Both the position numbers and the translations under genes were made by a program. A stretch of 64,000 nucleotides of DNA, from the NCBI RefSeq assembly GCF_002917095.1, contig NZ_PQGA01000003.1:248001-312000 (forward strand), given 5' to 3'. The notes beneath the pieces were generated by a model. The model worked only from the letters and a program-made list of their open reading frames with translations, searched no databases and was not told where the DNA came from. Numbering within the stretch: the first letter of the stretch is position 1; every line of letters starts with the position of its first letter. This DNA is from Paraburkholderia eburnea (lineage in GTDB: Bacteria; Pseudomonadota; Gammaproteobacteria; Burkholderiales; Burkholderiaceae). Below are positions 9,329 through 16,842 of the stretch, one piece after another.

Positions 9329-10996
9329 CTATACGCCGTCATTTGTGGCCGCCTGTGCCTCAAGCGTGCTGTCGACCATTGCCCGCGCCTCGTCGACAAT
9401 GCGTGTCAGGTGGTCCTCGCCGCGAAAACTTTCCGCATAGATCTTGTAGATATCCTCCGTGCCTGACGGGCGCGCCGCAAACCATCCGCTTTTCGTGACC
9501 ACCTTGATGCCCCCAATGGCCACGCCATTGCCTGGCGCGCGGTCGAGCACCTGCTCGATTTTTTCACCCGCAAGGTCAGTGTGAGGAAACTGCGCGCGCG
9601 AGAGGCGGGCCAGCACCGCGCGTTGCGGCGCCGTCGCCGCCGCCTGTACGCGACGTTCGACCGGCTCGCCCAGCTGCTGGGTCAGATCCCGATAGCGTTC
9701 CGCGGGATCGCGGCCTGTCCGGATCGTGATTTCGGCTGCAAGCAAAGCGGGCACGATACCGTCCTTGTCGGTACTCCACGCCGTACCGTCGAGCCGCAGG
9801 CAACTGGCGCCCGCGCTTTCCTCACCGGCGAAACCCAGCGACCCGTCTAGCAGGCCATCGATAAACCATTTGAAGCCGACCGGCACTTCGTAAAGCGGTC
9901 GGCCGATTTTTTCAGCCACCCGATCGATCATCTGGCTGCTGACGATGGTCTTGCCCACCGCGGCCTGAGCGCGCCACATCGGGCGATATGCGTACAGATA
10001 GTGAACGAGGACCGCGAGATAGTGATTCGGCGGCAGCAATCCCTCTTGCCGGGTGACGACACCGTGGCGATCGTGATCGGTGTCGCACGCGAAGGCCACG
10101 TCGAAGCGATCCTTCCGGTTGATCAGTGTTTGCATCGCATACGGCGACGACGGATCCATGCGAATCCGCCCATCCCAGTCGACGCTCATGAAGCGGAAAG
10201 TCGGATCGACCTCGTCGTTGACCACGGCGAGATTCAGGCCATAGCGCTCGGCAATCGGCGCCCAGTAGTGCACACCCGCACCGCCAAGCGGATCGACGCC
10301 GAGGCGGATCGGCGCGCCGCGCACCACATCCATGTCGATGACGTTGACGAGATCGCCGACATAAGCGTTGAGGAAATCATGCCGATGCGTCGTCGTTGCG
10401 CGCAGCGCTTTCGGCAAATACATGCGCAGCACACCGTCGAGCCTGCTTTCGAGCAGTCCGTTCGCGGCGCTTTCGATCCAGCCGGTCACCGTCTCGTCGG
10501 CCGGCCCGCCGCTCGGCGGGTTGTATTTGAAACCGCCGCTTTCCGGCGGATTGTGCGACGGCGTGATGACGATGCCGTCTGCGAAACCCCCAGTGCGGCC
10601 GCGATTGTAGGTAAGGATGGCATGCGACACCGCGGGCGTGGGCGTGTATTCGCCGTTTTGCGCGATCATGACGTCGACACTGTTGGCGGCCAGCACCTCC
10701 AGTGCGCTCGCGTAAGCGGGTTCAGACAGGGCATGCGTGTCGATGCCGATAAAGAGCGGGCCATCGATACCCTGCTGCTTCCGGTAGTGGCAGATGGCCT
10801 GCGTAATCGCGAGCACATGCCACTCGTTGAAGCTGCGCACAAATGCTGAGCCGCGATGCCCAGACGTGCCGAACGCGACCCGTTGCGCCGGGATCGCTGG
10901 GTCCGGCTTGTCGGTGTAGTACGCCGTGACAAGCCGCGGGACGTTGACCAGCATCGCATGGGGCGCCTGCTTGCCGGCGAGCGGACTAAGGTTCAT
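9329..10996 (-). CDS. pgm: Phosphoglucomutase (alpha-D-glucose phosphate-specific)
   Basis: Cytosolic enzyme interconverting glucose-6-phosphate and glucose-1-phosphate. The 555-residue product has all four signature loops: AFGTSGHRG near residue 41, the phosphoserine loop TPSHNP with Ser147, the metal loop CDTDHDR with Asp305/307/309, and the phosphate-binding [15 protein letters not shown] near the C-terminus. The sugar-binding GEESAGAS is also present. The ATG at 10996 is preferred because GGAG precedes it at proper spacing; upstream in-frame starts exist at 11008 and 11020. E. coli Pgm is about 546 residues. Its place between a slipin and ndvB suggests it feeds UDP-glucose synthesis for the cyclic glucan. 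No UDP-glucose pyrophosphorylase gene is in the window. Confidence 0.95.
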   Translation of the reverse strand: MNLSPLAGKQAPHAMLVNVPRLVTAYYTDKPDPAIPAQRVAFGTSGHRGSAFVRSFNEWHVLAITQAICHYRKQQGIDGPLFIGIDTHALSEPAYASALEVLAANSVDVMIAQNGEYTPTPAVSHAILTYNRGRTGGFADGIVITPSHNPPESGGFKYNPPSGGPADETVTGWIESAANGLLESRLDGVLRMYLPKALRATTTHRHDFLNAYVGDLVNVIDMDVVRGAPIRLGVDPLGGAGVHYWAPIAERYGLNLAVVNDEVDPTFRFMSVDWDGRIRMDPSSPYAMQTLINRKDRFDVAFACDTDHDRHGVVTRQEGLLPPNHYLAVLVHYLYAYRPMWRAQAAVGKTIVSSQMIDRVAEKIGRPLYEVPVGFKWFIDGLLDGSLGFAGEESAGASCLRLDGTAWSTDKDGIVPALLAAEITIRTGRDPAERYRDLTQQLGEPVERRVQAAATAPQRAVLARLSRAQFPHTDLAGEKIEQVLDRAPGNGVAIGGIKVVTKSGWFAARPSGTEDIYKIYAESFRGEDHLTRIVDEARAMVDSTLEAQAATNDGV

Positions 10997-11117
10997 CGCG
11001 GTCTCCATGGGCAATCGCAATTCACGAGAGCAACGCCTGCAAACGACAGGAACGCCGGATTAACGCACAGGCCGCACTGTCGCGTCTTGACGCGCCGTGT
11101 CATCATCGCCGGTCCGT

Positions 11118-11990
11118 CTACGCCGCGGTCTTGAGCGGACTCACTAGCACCTCTTTAGCAGGCTCGCGTCCGGCGATCGCGAGCGCCAACGCCGGATTCA
11201 GACTGTCAACCATCGAAGTCGGCATGAGGATGGTCGCGCCGCGCTCCTTGGTCGTTTCATAGATGATGTTCATCGCGCGAAGCTGGAGCGCACCGGGCTG
11301 GTCTTGATAGACGCGAGCCGCCTCGACGAAATTCGCCGCAATGGCCGCTTCGGCAGAACCGAGAATGACGCGCGCCTGCTTTTCCCGCTCGGCCTGCGCC
11401 TGACGGGACATCGCGTCCTGGAGCGCAACGGGAATCGCGACGTCCCGAATTTCCACCGAACCGACCGAAATGCCCCACGCAGCCGTTTTCATGCCGATCT
11501 CGTCTCTGAGATGGGCATCCGCATAGGTTCGATCCGAAAGCAGTGTGGCCAGCATCGACGATCCGATTAATTCGCGTAGCGTGGTCTGGGACACCCGATC
11601 GATTGCCTGGCGATAGTCCGTGATGGCGAGTGCCGCCTTTTTTGCATCCTCGACATGCCAGAAGATGATCGCATCGACGTTGACCGGCACCGTGTCTTTG
11701 GTCAGCGCCTGCTCGGCGTTGAAAGCCGTGGTCTGGATACGTTCATCGATGACCGCCACGACGTGATCGAGCATCGGAATGATCATGAAAAATCCCGCGC
11801 CCTTGACGCTCTGCAGTTTGCCAAGCCGCAGAATCACGAACTTTTCCCACACATTGGCCACCCTCACGGACAGTCCTATCAGGATGCCGATGATGATCAA
11901 GGGAGGCGTCAGATAGACGCTGACCCATTGGCCAGCCGCAGCACCGGCCAGCACAAAAGCTGCGGACAGAAACAAGGTAATCGGATTCAT
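11118..11990 (-). CDS. Slipin family (SPFH/stomatin) membrane protein
   Basis: A 290-residue protein with two N-terminal hydrophobic segments (residues about 4-20 and 27-44) followed by the band-7/SPFH domain, recognised by WEKFVILRLGKLQSVKGAG, IPMLDHVVAVIDERI and VPVNVDAIIFW. The C-terminal part is a helical Ala/Glu/Arg stretch (QAQAEREKQARVIL) typical of oligomerising stomatins. Slipins form membrane microdomain scaffolds; the partner here is unknown. Slipins are often paired with an NfeD protein, but none is adjacent. It is the first gene of the minus-strand run slipin-pgm-unknown-leader-ndvB and could help organise a membrane glucan-synthesis complex, which is inference from position only. 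Confidence 0.88.
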   Translation of the reverse strand: MNPITLFLSAAFVLAGAAAGQWVSVYLTPPLIIIGILIGLSVRVANVWEKFVILRLGKLQSVKGAGFFMIIPMLDHVVAVIDERIQTTAFNAEQALTKDTVPVNVDAIIFWHVEDAKKAALAITDYRQAIDRVSQTTLRELIGSSMLATLLSDRTYADAHLRDEIGMKTAAWGISVGSVEIRDVAIPVALQDAMSRQAQAEREKQARVILGSAEAAIAANFVEAARVYQDQPGALQLRAMNIIYETTKERGATILMPTSMVDSLNPALALAIAGREPAKEVLVSPLKTAA

Positions 11991-12595
11991 GGTTGCTCAC
12001 TCCGTCTTATGGAGAATCACAACCGGTGACACCGATCGAACAGGATCATGTCTCACGCGGCCGCGCCGAAGGTGCCTTGAAACTGAAAACTCAAGGCATC
12101 AGAGACACGGTGCACATCATTGAGATCAGAGTCGGTACGGTGCCGTACCGGGGTGCGGCCGACGGCGCCTGACTCCGAGTCCTCAGGTAGTCAACCAGAT
12201 GGGCGGTGCCGCCGTTGGCTGGATTCGCAGGCCGGATAGGGAGGGCGAACTCAAAAGCGTGGTTTCGCCCTTCCGGAATATGGATGTTGACGCCGATGAT
12301 GATCCGCGCGTTCCGTTCCGTTCTCTAGTCAGCCTTGATTTCAGGAAACCAGTGGCAAGGAATCCTGATCTATATCTGCCCTCGGACCATGACGTCGATC
12401 TACTCCGGGAAGCCTGGCCGCGAGCGAGCGCCGCGGTTGTTTTTTCCAACCTGAACGCCACCGTACAGACTTGCCGGATCGCTCATGGGATCTTGCTGTG
12501 TCAACCTGCCCCTGGCAGTGATCTTCAGATCACGCTCGCGAAGCAGGTATCGGCGAATCGCCCACTGCTGGAGCATCGCGACCGAAAAGCGCGAC
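11991..12595. other. Gene-poor interval between slipin and histidine kinase
   Basis: About 600 bp separating divergent genes. Short open frames exist on both strands (for example 12183-12461 minus, 12199-12681 plus, 12400-12648 minus) but none has a recognisable family, a good ribosome site or convincing coding character. The interval holds an 18-bp palindrome at 12133-12150 and presumably the promoters of both flanking genes. Confidence 0.5.
12133..12150. promoter_or_regulatory. 18-bp palindrome upstream of slipin
   Basis: Arms CGGTACGG and CCGTACCG are perfect inverted repeats separated by two bases (TG). It lies about 145 bp upstream of the slipin start and 450 bp before the kinase. The symmetry and tight spacer fit a dimeric regulator site; no terminator-like T tract follows. 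Which regulator would bind is unknown. Confidence 0.4.
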
Positions 12596-13450
12596 ATGGG
12601 GATCAATATGTCAGTACGTTCAACGTCTTTCCGATGGTCTGTCGGCACTCACGACGCGCACCACGAAGAGCTGACCGATGAAATCATCGCACGCCCTCCG
12701 CGGCGGTCCACCGTTGTTCTCCTCGAAGCGCCCCGTCCAGGCGGCGACCCTGCCGGCGTGCCGAACTTCAAGAACAGGGTGCTGACCATGGTGGCGCATG
12801 AGCTTCGTGGACCGCTCACCCCGCTGCAACTCGCCACACAGCTGATCCGCAGGGCGTCGGCGGATCGGCCGGAAGTGCTCCGCTCGCTTGACATGATCGA
12901 CAGACAAGTCGCGCAGATAGCCCGGCTCGCCGAAGATCTGATGGATGCTATCCGGCTCGACCGCGATGCCCTTCACATGACCCTGGAGCGCGTCGACGTG
13001 GCCTCGTTCCTGGCCGCCCCGCTCGCCGCGGCTGCACTGGAGACGGCCAAACGTGGCCAGACATTCACGGTGCAACTTGCCGACAGGACGCTACGCGTTG
13101 AAGGCGATCCGGTCCGTCTGGCACAGGCCGTCAGCAATCTCCTGCATAACGCGGTGAAATACACACCTGAAAATGGTTGCATCACTGCGAATGTACTTTC
13201 GGACGGAAAAGACCTTGTCGTCTCGATCAAGGACAATGGCCTGGGCATATCGGCGGCACTTCTGCCGCACATATTCGAACTCTTTGCTCAATCCAGCAGA
13301 ACGATAGTGGCAAGCGCGGGCGGTTTGGGAGTTGGTCTTGCCGTTGTGAAAGCCGTCGCCGAGTCACATGGCGGAACCGTGTCAGCGACCAGTGCGGGAC
13401 CCGGCGCCGGCAGCGAATTCACGCTGCGGCTGCCCATCGTGATCGAGTGA
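12596..13450 (+). CDS. Orphan soluble sensor histidine kinase
   Basis: A 284-residue two-component kinase without membrane segments or a recognisable sensor domain. The first 55 residues are short and hydrophilic, then comes HisKA with the phospho-accepting His68 in TMVAHELRGPLTPLQLATQL. The ATPase domain follows with N box (AVSNLLHNAVKYTP), G1 (IKDNGLGIS), F box (PHIFELFAQ) and G2 (GGLGVGLAVVKAV), so it should be catalytically competent. The ATG at 12596 is chosen; 12608 is an alternative with GGGGA upstream. No response regulator is adjacent, so partner and stimulus are unknown. It may be the kinase end of a phosphorelay or a decayed phytochrome-like hybrid kinase that lost its N-terminal sensory region. 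Confidence 0.85.
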   Translation: MGINMSVRSTSFRWSVGTHDAHHEELTDEIIARPPRRSTVVLLEAPRPGGDPAGVPNFKNRVLTMVAHELRGPLTPLQLATQLIRRASADRPEVLRSLDMIDRQVAQIARLAEDLMDAIRLDRDALHMTLERVDVASFLAAPLAAAALETAKRGQTFTVQLADRTLRVEGDPVRLAQAVSNLLHNAVKYTPENGCITANVLSDGKDLVVSIKDNGLGISAALLPHIFELFAQSSRTIVASAGGLGVGLAVVKAVAESHGGTVSATSAGPGAGSEFTLRLPIVIE

Positions 13451-13720
13451 TGGGTAGCGGATGCACCGGCATGATGGCGGCAATACCGCGGCAACCTCAA
13501 GGCGCTCGCCTGATTTCGTGTGTCCGCCATTCTGGCTTCGTCAGGCCAGTTGGCAGCCCATTCACCAACGATCTTCGCCACGGTGCGCCGCTGCTTTTCC
13601 CGCTGGATCAGCGCCTGCGTTATTTGAAAAATCTCGAACAGTGGCTGTCTCAGGACGCGTTAAGAGCGCGATACCGTCGTCGATACCGTCAGGCTCGTTC
13701 GAAAGCGACCCTTGATACCG

Positions 13721-14968
13721 TCACAACCGCAACGCTGCATCACGATCATCATGCTCGAAGGCACTTGCCATGCGAGCGCTCTCTGCGCGCCGGCAACCGA
13801 CTTCCTGAGCAACCGCTTGCCATGTCCGGGTCACGTCTGCCACCTCCCGAATCGTGGCCCGGGCCTGTTTCAGCGACAAGCCGAAAAACTCCGCTGCATT
13901 CTCAAGGAGTCCGACCGAACACGTTCCCTCGTCGAGATCGATGTTAGTCGTCAGGATGCGCGCCTTGACGTCGGTTGGCGTGGGATTAAGGTCATAAGCC
14001 GGTGACAACACCCAGCCATCGCGGCCGGCCCAGAGGAAACCATGGTTGCGCAGATGGTCGTCGACATTGGAGACCAGTACGTTGAAGGTCACGCGACGAT
14101 ACAACTGTGCAGCATCGGCCCGCGCCTTCGCGCCGTGTTGCGTCAGTGCATCAACCAGTTCGGGATAGCTGCCACGTTGGCCGTCCCGCGATCCTGTCAT
14201 CGACATGGCCGAGAGAAAGGGAATGCGAATATTCCCAGCGCGGTCGAAGCGACGCGACAACAGCACAGGCTTGCCCGCTACCTGAAGCAGTTCGTGATGT
14301 GGGGTGGAAATGCCGGCGCGTTCAGCCAGGCGCAGGGCGACTTCCTCCCACGCCTCGATGCTGTAGTCGTCGGTCTCCTTCGGGAATTTGGCAATCGACA
14401 AATGGCCATACTGGTCGATGACCGATGCCTTGGGACGCGCGCCACCGAGTGACGACCCGGGCGCGAAGATCAGTTGCAGATCCTCATCGGTTTCCTCGTC
14501 CCGCAGGATGCGCTCGGTGATTTGAAGCAGACGCCCCAATTCGATCAGCGCGGGGACACCGGCGGAAACGGGCGTCTGGAATTCGTCTTCTCCGCTCCAG
14601 CGGAATCGCAGCGCGCCCAACCGCGTTTCATCCGCTACGCCCAGCAGATAATCCAATTCGCCGAGCGTGCGGACGCGCCGGCCTTCACGTTCGGCCTGTC
14701 GACGCTCCGCGCGCTGCATGAGGCGGCGCCCCCAGGTATCGGGCGCTGAATCGCCGATCGAACCAAAGACGGATTGATCTGGCGGCGGTGGGAATACGCC
14801 ACGCGTCAACGCCAGCGCCGGCTCAATCGAAAAGCGCTCGTCGTCGGCCAGCCAGGTCTCGTCATATTCGAACGTGACCGTTTCTTCCCGACGCGACGCG
14901 TGGCGTCTGAGCAGCCCTACCGGTCGCGGCGTGCCGGCGAGATCGATATATACCTCGACATCAGCCAT
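13721..14968 (-). CDS. hipA: HipA-type Ser/Thr kinase toxin
   Basis: Toxin of a type II toxin-antitoxin pair; E. coli HipA phosphorylates glutamyl-tRNA synthetase and induces dormancy, though the target here is unknown. The 415-residue protein has the HipA N-terminal couple domain (about 1-125) and the kinase lobes. The Gly/Ser-rich loop SSLGGARPK is at 172-180, the catalytic motif NVDDHLRNHG at 301-310 (Asp303 the likely base) and the Mg-binding SPAYDLNP at 322-329, so it appears intact. The ATG at 14968 begins MADVEVYIDL and overlaps the end of hipB by eight bases. The HTH antitoxin sits directly upstream, as is standard for hipBA. Confidence 0.93.
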   Translation of the reverse strand: MADVEVYIDLAGTPRPVGLLRRHASRREETVTFEYDETWLADDERFSIEPALALTRGVFPPPPDQSVFGSIGDSAPDTWGRRLMQRAERRQAEREGRRVRTLGELDYLLGVADETRLGALRFRWSGEDEFQTPVSAGVPALIELGRLLQITERILRDEETDEDLQLIFAPGSSLGGARPKASVIDQYGHLSIAKFPKETDDYSIEAWEEVALRLAERAGISTPHHELLQVAGKPVLLSRRFDRAGNIRIPFLSAMSMTGSRDGQRGSYPELVDALTQHGAKARADAAQLYRRVTFNVLVSNVDDHLRNHGFLWAGRDGWVLSPAYDLNPTPTDVKARILTTNIDLDEGTCSVGLLENAAEFFGLSLKQARATIREVADVTRTWQAVAQEVGCRRAESARMASAFEHDDRDAALRL

Positions 14969-15299
14969 GATCACCCTTCCCTCCGCCGCCACGGGGCAGC
15001 CGGACGCGCTGAGGCAATGCGGCGGTTGCCAGCGACTGCCCCACGGTATCCCGGGCGGCGTCGGCAACCTCCAGTAGTCCGTCCAGAAGTCCAAGCGCCT
15101 GCAGAACTGCCGCGTAGATGCCCACGCTCACGCTGGGATCACCCGCCTCGATGCGCTGCAAAGTCGCTCTCGACGTAAAGGCCCGCTCGGCAATCACAGC
15201 CATGGTTAGCCGGCGACGACGACGAGCGTCGTGAATATCGGCGCCCAATTTGCGCAGCGCCCGCCGGACGCCGGCTGAAGGAGCGTGGGGGGTTGGCAT
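14961..15299 (-). CDS. hipB: HipB-type HTH antitoxin
   Basis: A 112-residue XRE-family helix-turn-helix protein that should neutralise the HipA kinase and repress the operon. The HTH lies at about residues 17-72: RKLGADIHDARRRRRLTMAV, then IAERAFTSRATLQRIEAGDP with the recognition helix in TSRATLQRIE. The C-terminal tail is Gly/Lys-rich (LPRGGGGKGDHG) and could be flexible. The gene starts three bases downstream of one arm of a perfect 10-bp inverted repeat (15302-15311 and 15341-15350), the probable operator. It overlaps hipA by eight bases, implying translational coupling. Confidence 0.92.
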   Translation of the reverse strand: MPTPHAPSAGVRRALRKLGADIHDARRRRRLTMAVIAERAFTSRATLQRIEAGDPSVSVGIYAAVLQALGLLDGLLEVADAARDTVGQSLATAALPQRVRLPRGGGGKGDHG

Positions 15300-15301
15300 T
15301 T

Positions 15302-15350
15302 TGCTATCTTCCTGAGCCTCTGTGCTTGTTAATGTATCACGAAGATAGCA
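15302..15350 (-). promoter_or_regulatory. Inverted-repeat operator of hipBA
   Basis: Perfect 10-bp arms, TGCTATCTTC at 15302-15311 and GAAGATAGCA at 15341-15350, are separated by 29 bp immediately upstream of the hipB ATG. HipB family antitoxins bind paired TATC-type half sites near their own promoter; each arm here contains TATC. The arrangement lets two antitoxin dimers cover the promoter. The core promoter elements inside the spacer are not clear. Confidence 0.65.
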
Positions 15351-15655
15351 TTTTTCTGGTCAGGTTGGGTCGGCGGTGAAACTTGACGTCGCACGGACAT
15401 AGGGTGCGATCACCGTGAGTGAGTTTATGATGACTACCTGTCACCATAGGGAGCCGGCAAGACCGTTGCGCTCGATACCCAGTTGATCTCCCGTCATTAA
15501 GGGGTCGTTGGTGCATCTGCCGGCTCTCCATTTGCCGCCTTTTGCACAGAGAAGACTCCTTCACCAAGAGCAGGAAAGAATGATCGGCGCGTTCAAAAGA
15601 TTGGAGTTGTAGGCCCGTCGTTATTACTTGACTCGCCAGCGCGTCCATACCGTCC

Positions 15656-15799
15656 TCAAACCGATTCCGTCGTGGCTGGCGCGTAATACGGCTCTATTGG
15701 CCAAAGGAGACAATCGTGGCAAATGGCCCAAGTTGTGAATATCCGTTCTGCAGGGTTTATTGAGGTATGAGAACACTCGTCGGCGTGCCCACAACGCAT
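15656..15799 (-). CDS. Possible small zinc-ribbon protein (doubtful)
   Basis: A minus-strand frame with two CxxC pairs 27 residues apart: CMRCG near the start and CHDC in TTWAICHDCLLWPIEPYY, the geometry of a small zinc ribbon. Starting at the ATG at 15799 it is 47 codons; the same frame extends upstream to an ATG at 15853, which overlaps the ATG of the plus-strand HEPN-like gene. There is no convincing ribosome site. It could be a real small protein or a chance frame in low-GC DNA. Confidence 0.25.
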   Translation of the reverse strand: MRCGHADECSHTSINPAERIFTTWAICHDCLLWPIEPYYAPATTESV

Positions 15800-15851
15800 G
15801 CATCGTTTCGGACTGTTTGCTGAGAGCACGACCTGGCATTGGGGAATTCGC

Positions 15852-16412
15852 ATGAAACAGGATTCTGATCCGTCGTTTTCCGAAGAGCTTGCCAAACTAC
15901 CTGAGTGGGATCGAGGATTTTGGCTCTCACGCGCATTTATTGAAGCCAGTCAATGCTTGTGTACGAAAATGCTTGAGGGTGAATTCAGTTCACAATATTC
16001 ATCAAGTCGCGTAATACTGCACCTGGCTCGCCAAGGAATTGAGCTGTTCTTAAAGGCGGCAATTGGCGCCGTTTCTAGTCGAGACTTGACACCGCCGACC
16101 CACAACTTAAACAGACTATTCCTTGAATATCGTCGACTTTATCCAGATCTGATCTTTTCATTCGAAATTCCGCCTTGTTTCAACGTCAGCCAAAATCTTG
16201 ACCTATTTCCGGACGTTCAAGAAGCGTTCCACTCGACGCTAGATCAGCGCCATCGATATCCGACCGATCGAAAGGGCAACTCGTTCGCCACCAAGGAGGT
16301 GTTTGATCCGATAGCGACGTTAAAGGACCTGGAAGAACTTGACCGCGAGCTGAAAATTTTGGAGTGGGCGCGCATTCGACCTTATCTGCGAGGCGAGCCG
16401 CTGATCTATTAG
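15852..16412 (+). CDS. HEPN-like domain protein
   Basis: A 186-residue soluble, largely helical protein. The segment LARQGIELFLKAAIGAV (58-74) followed by RDLTPPTHNLNRLFLEYRRL (77-96) resembles HEPN domains, which carry an amphipathic helix with an E-L-x-L-K pattern and then HxLxxL. R77-D78-x5-H84 fits the R-polar-x4-6-H ribonuclease motif of that superfamily, but its position before rather than inside the last helix makes catalysis uncertain. The ATG at 15852 is chosen because GGGGA lies six bases upstream; a frame extension to 15798 lacks this. Codon use is more A/T-rich than in neighbours. HEPN proteins often serve in defence or toxin-antitoxin modules, and hipBA is nearby, but no nucleotidyltransferase partner is present. 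Family assignment is tentative. Confidence 0.6.
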   Translation: MKQDSDPSFSEELAKLPEWDRGFWLSRAFIEASQCLCTKMLEGEFSSQYSSSRVILHLARQGIELFLKAAIGAVSSRDLTPPTHNLNRLFLEYRRLYPDLIFSFEIPPCFNVSQNLDLFPDVQEAFHSTLDQRHRYPTDRKGNSFATKEVFDPIATLKDLEELDRELKILEWARIRPYLRGEPLIY

Positions 16413-16842
16413 ATACTGTGCAACGTGGACAACTAACAGAAAACTTCGATCAGCCGCCCCACAGACCATGCCGTACCTGCACGGCAAGGTCGAGGAGACA
16501 ATTCTTTCACGCTAAAATTCCTGTTCTCGCCATCAGAAATTTTATGCAAACTCCTAACGCCGCTGCAATTTCGCTTATCTGGCAGATATCGGGCACCTGC
16601 CACGCTCCTTTTGGGCATAGAGACGCAACTCACGGTATTAAGCGAGCCTGTACCTGTCGCTCGCCTATACCGTTAGAGATGCTGTTGAAGCGCGCCCAAG
16701 GGAATGCCGAAACGCACGCTGTGGCGAAATCAGTACCTTTAACTCGCTGATCGATTGCAGATCGATCTCACCAATTTACAATAGCTCCGAAACCAACTAT
16801 CGTAAACTGCAAGTCATTAATTCCTACCACGCTTCATCATTC
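16413..16842. other. A/T-richer interval next to guaA 3' end
   Basis: About 430 bp with no supported gene. Two overlapping short frames (16364-16750 plus, 16433-16633 minus) have no recognisable features. It adjoins the last codons of guaA, a site used by integrative elements in several bacteria, but I found no integrase and no second copy of the guaA terminal sequence. Confidence 0.5.

Larger units (their letters stand above)
15300..15851. other. A/T-richer interval between hipB and HEPN-like gene
   Basis: Roughly 550 bp, visibly poorer in G and C than the housekeeping regions. It holds the hipBA operator at its left end and a possible small zinc-ribbon reading frame on the minus strand at the right (15656-15799). 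Between about 15360 and 15650 I see no supported gene; a 103-codon minus-strand frame there looks random. The composition fits recently acquired DNA. Confidence 0.5.

Noticed and set aside
12183..12681. Short frames upstream of the histidine kinase (12183-12461 minus, 12199-12681 plus, 12400-12648 minus)
   Set aside because: No family, no ribosome site and mutually overlapping; not enough support.
15337..15648. 103-codon minus-strand frame downstream of the hipB operator
   Set aside because: Composition looks random and it has no ribosome site or recognisable motif.
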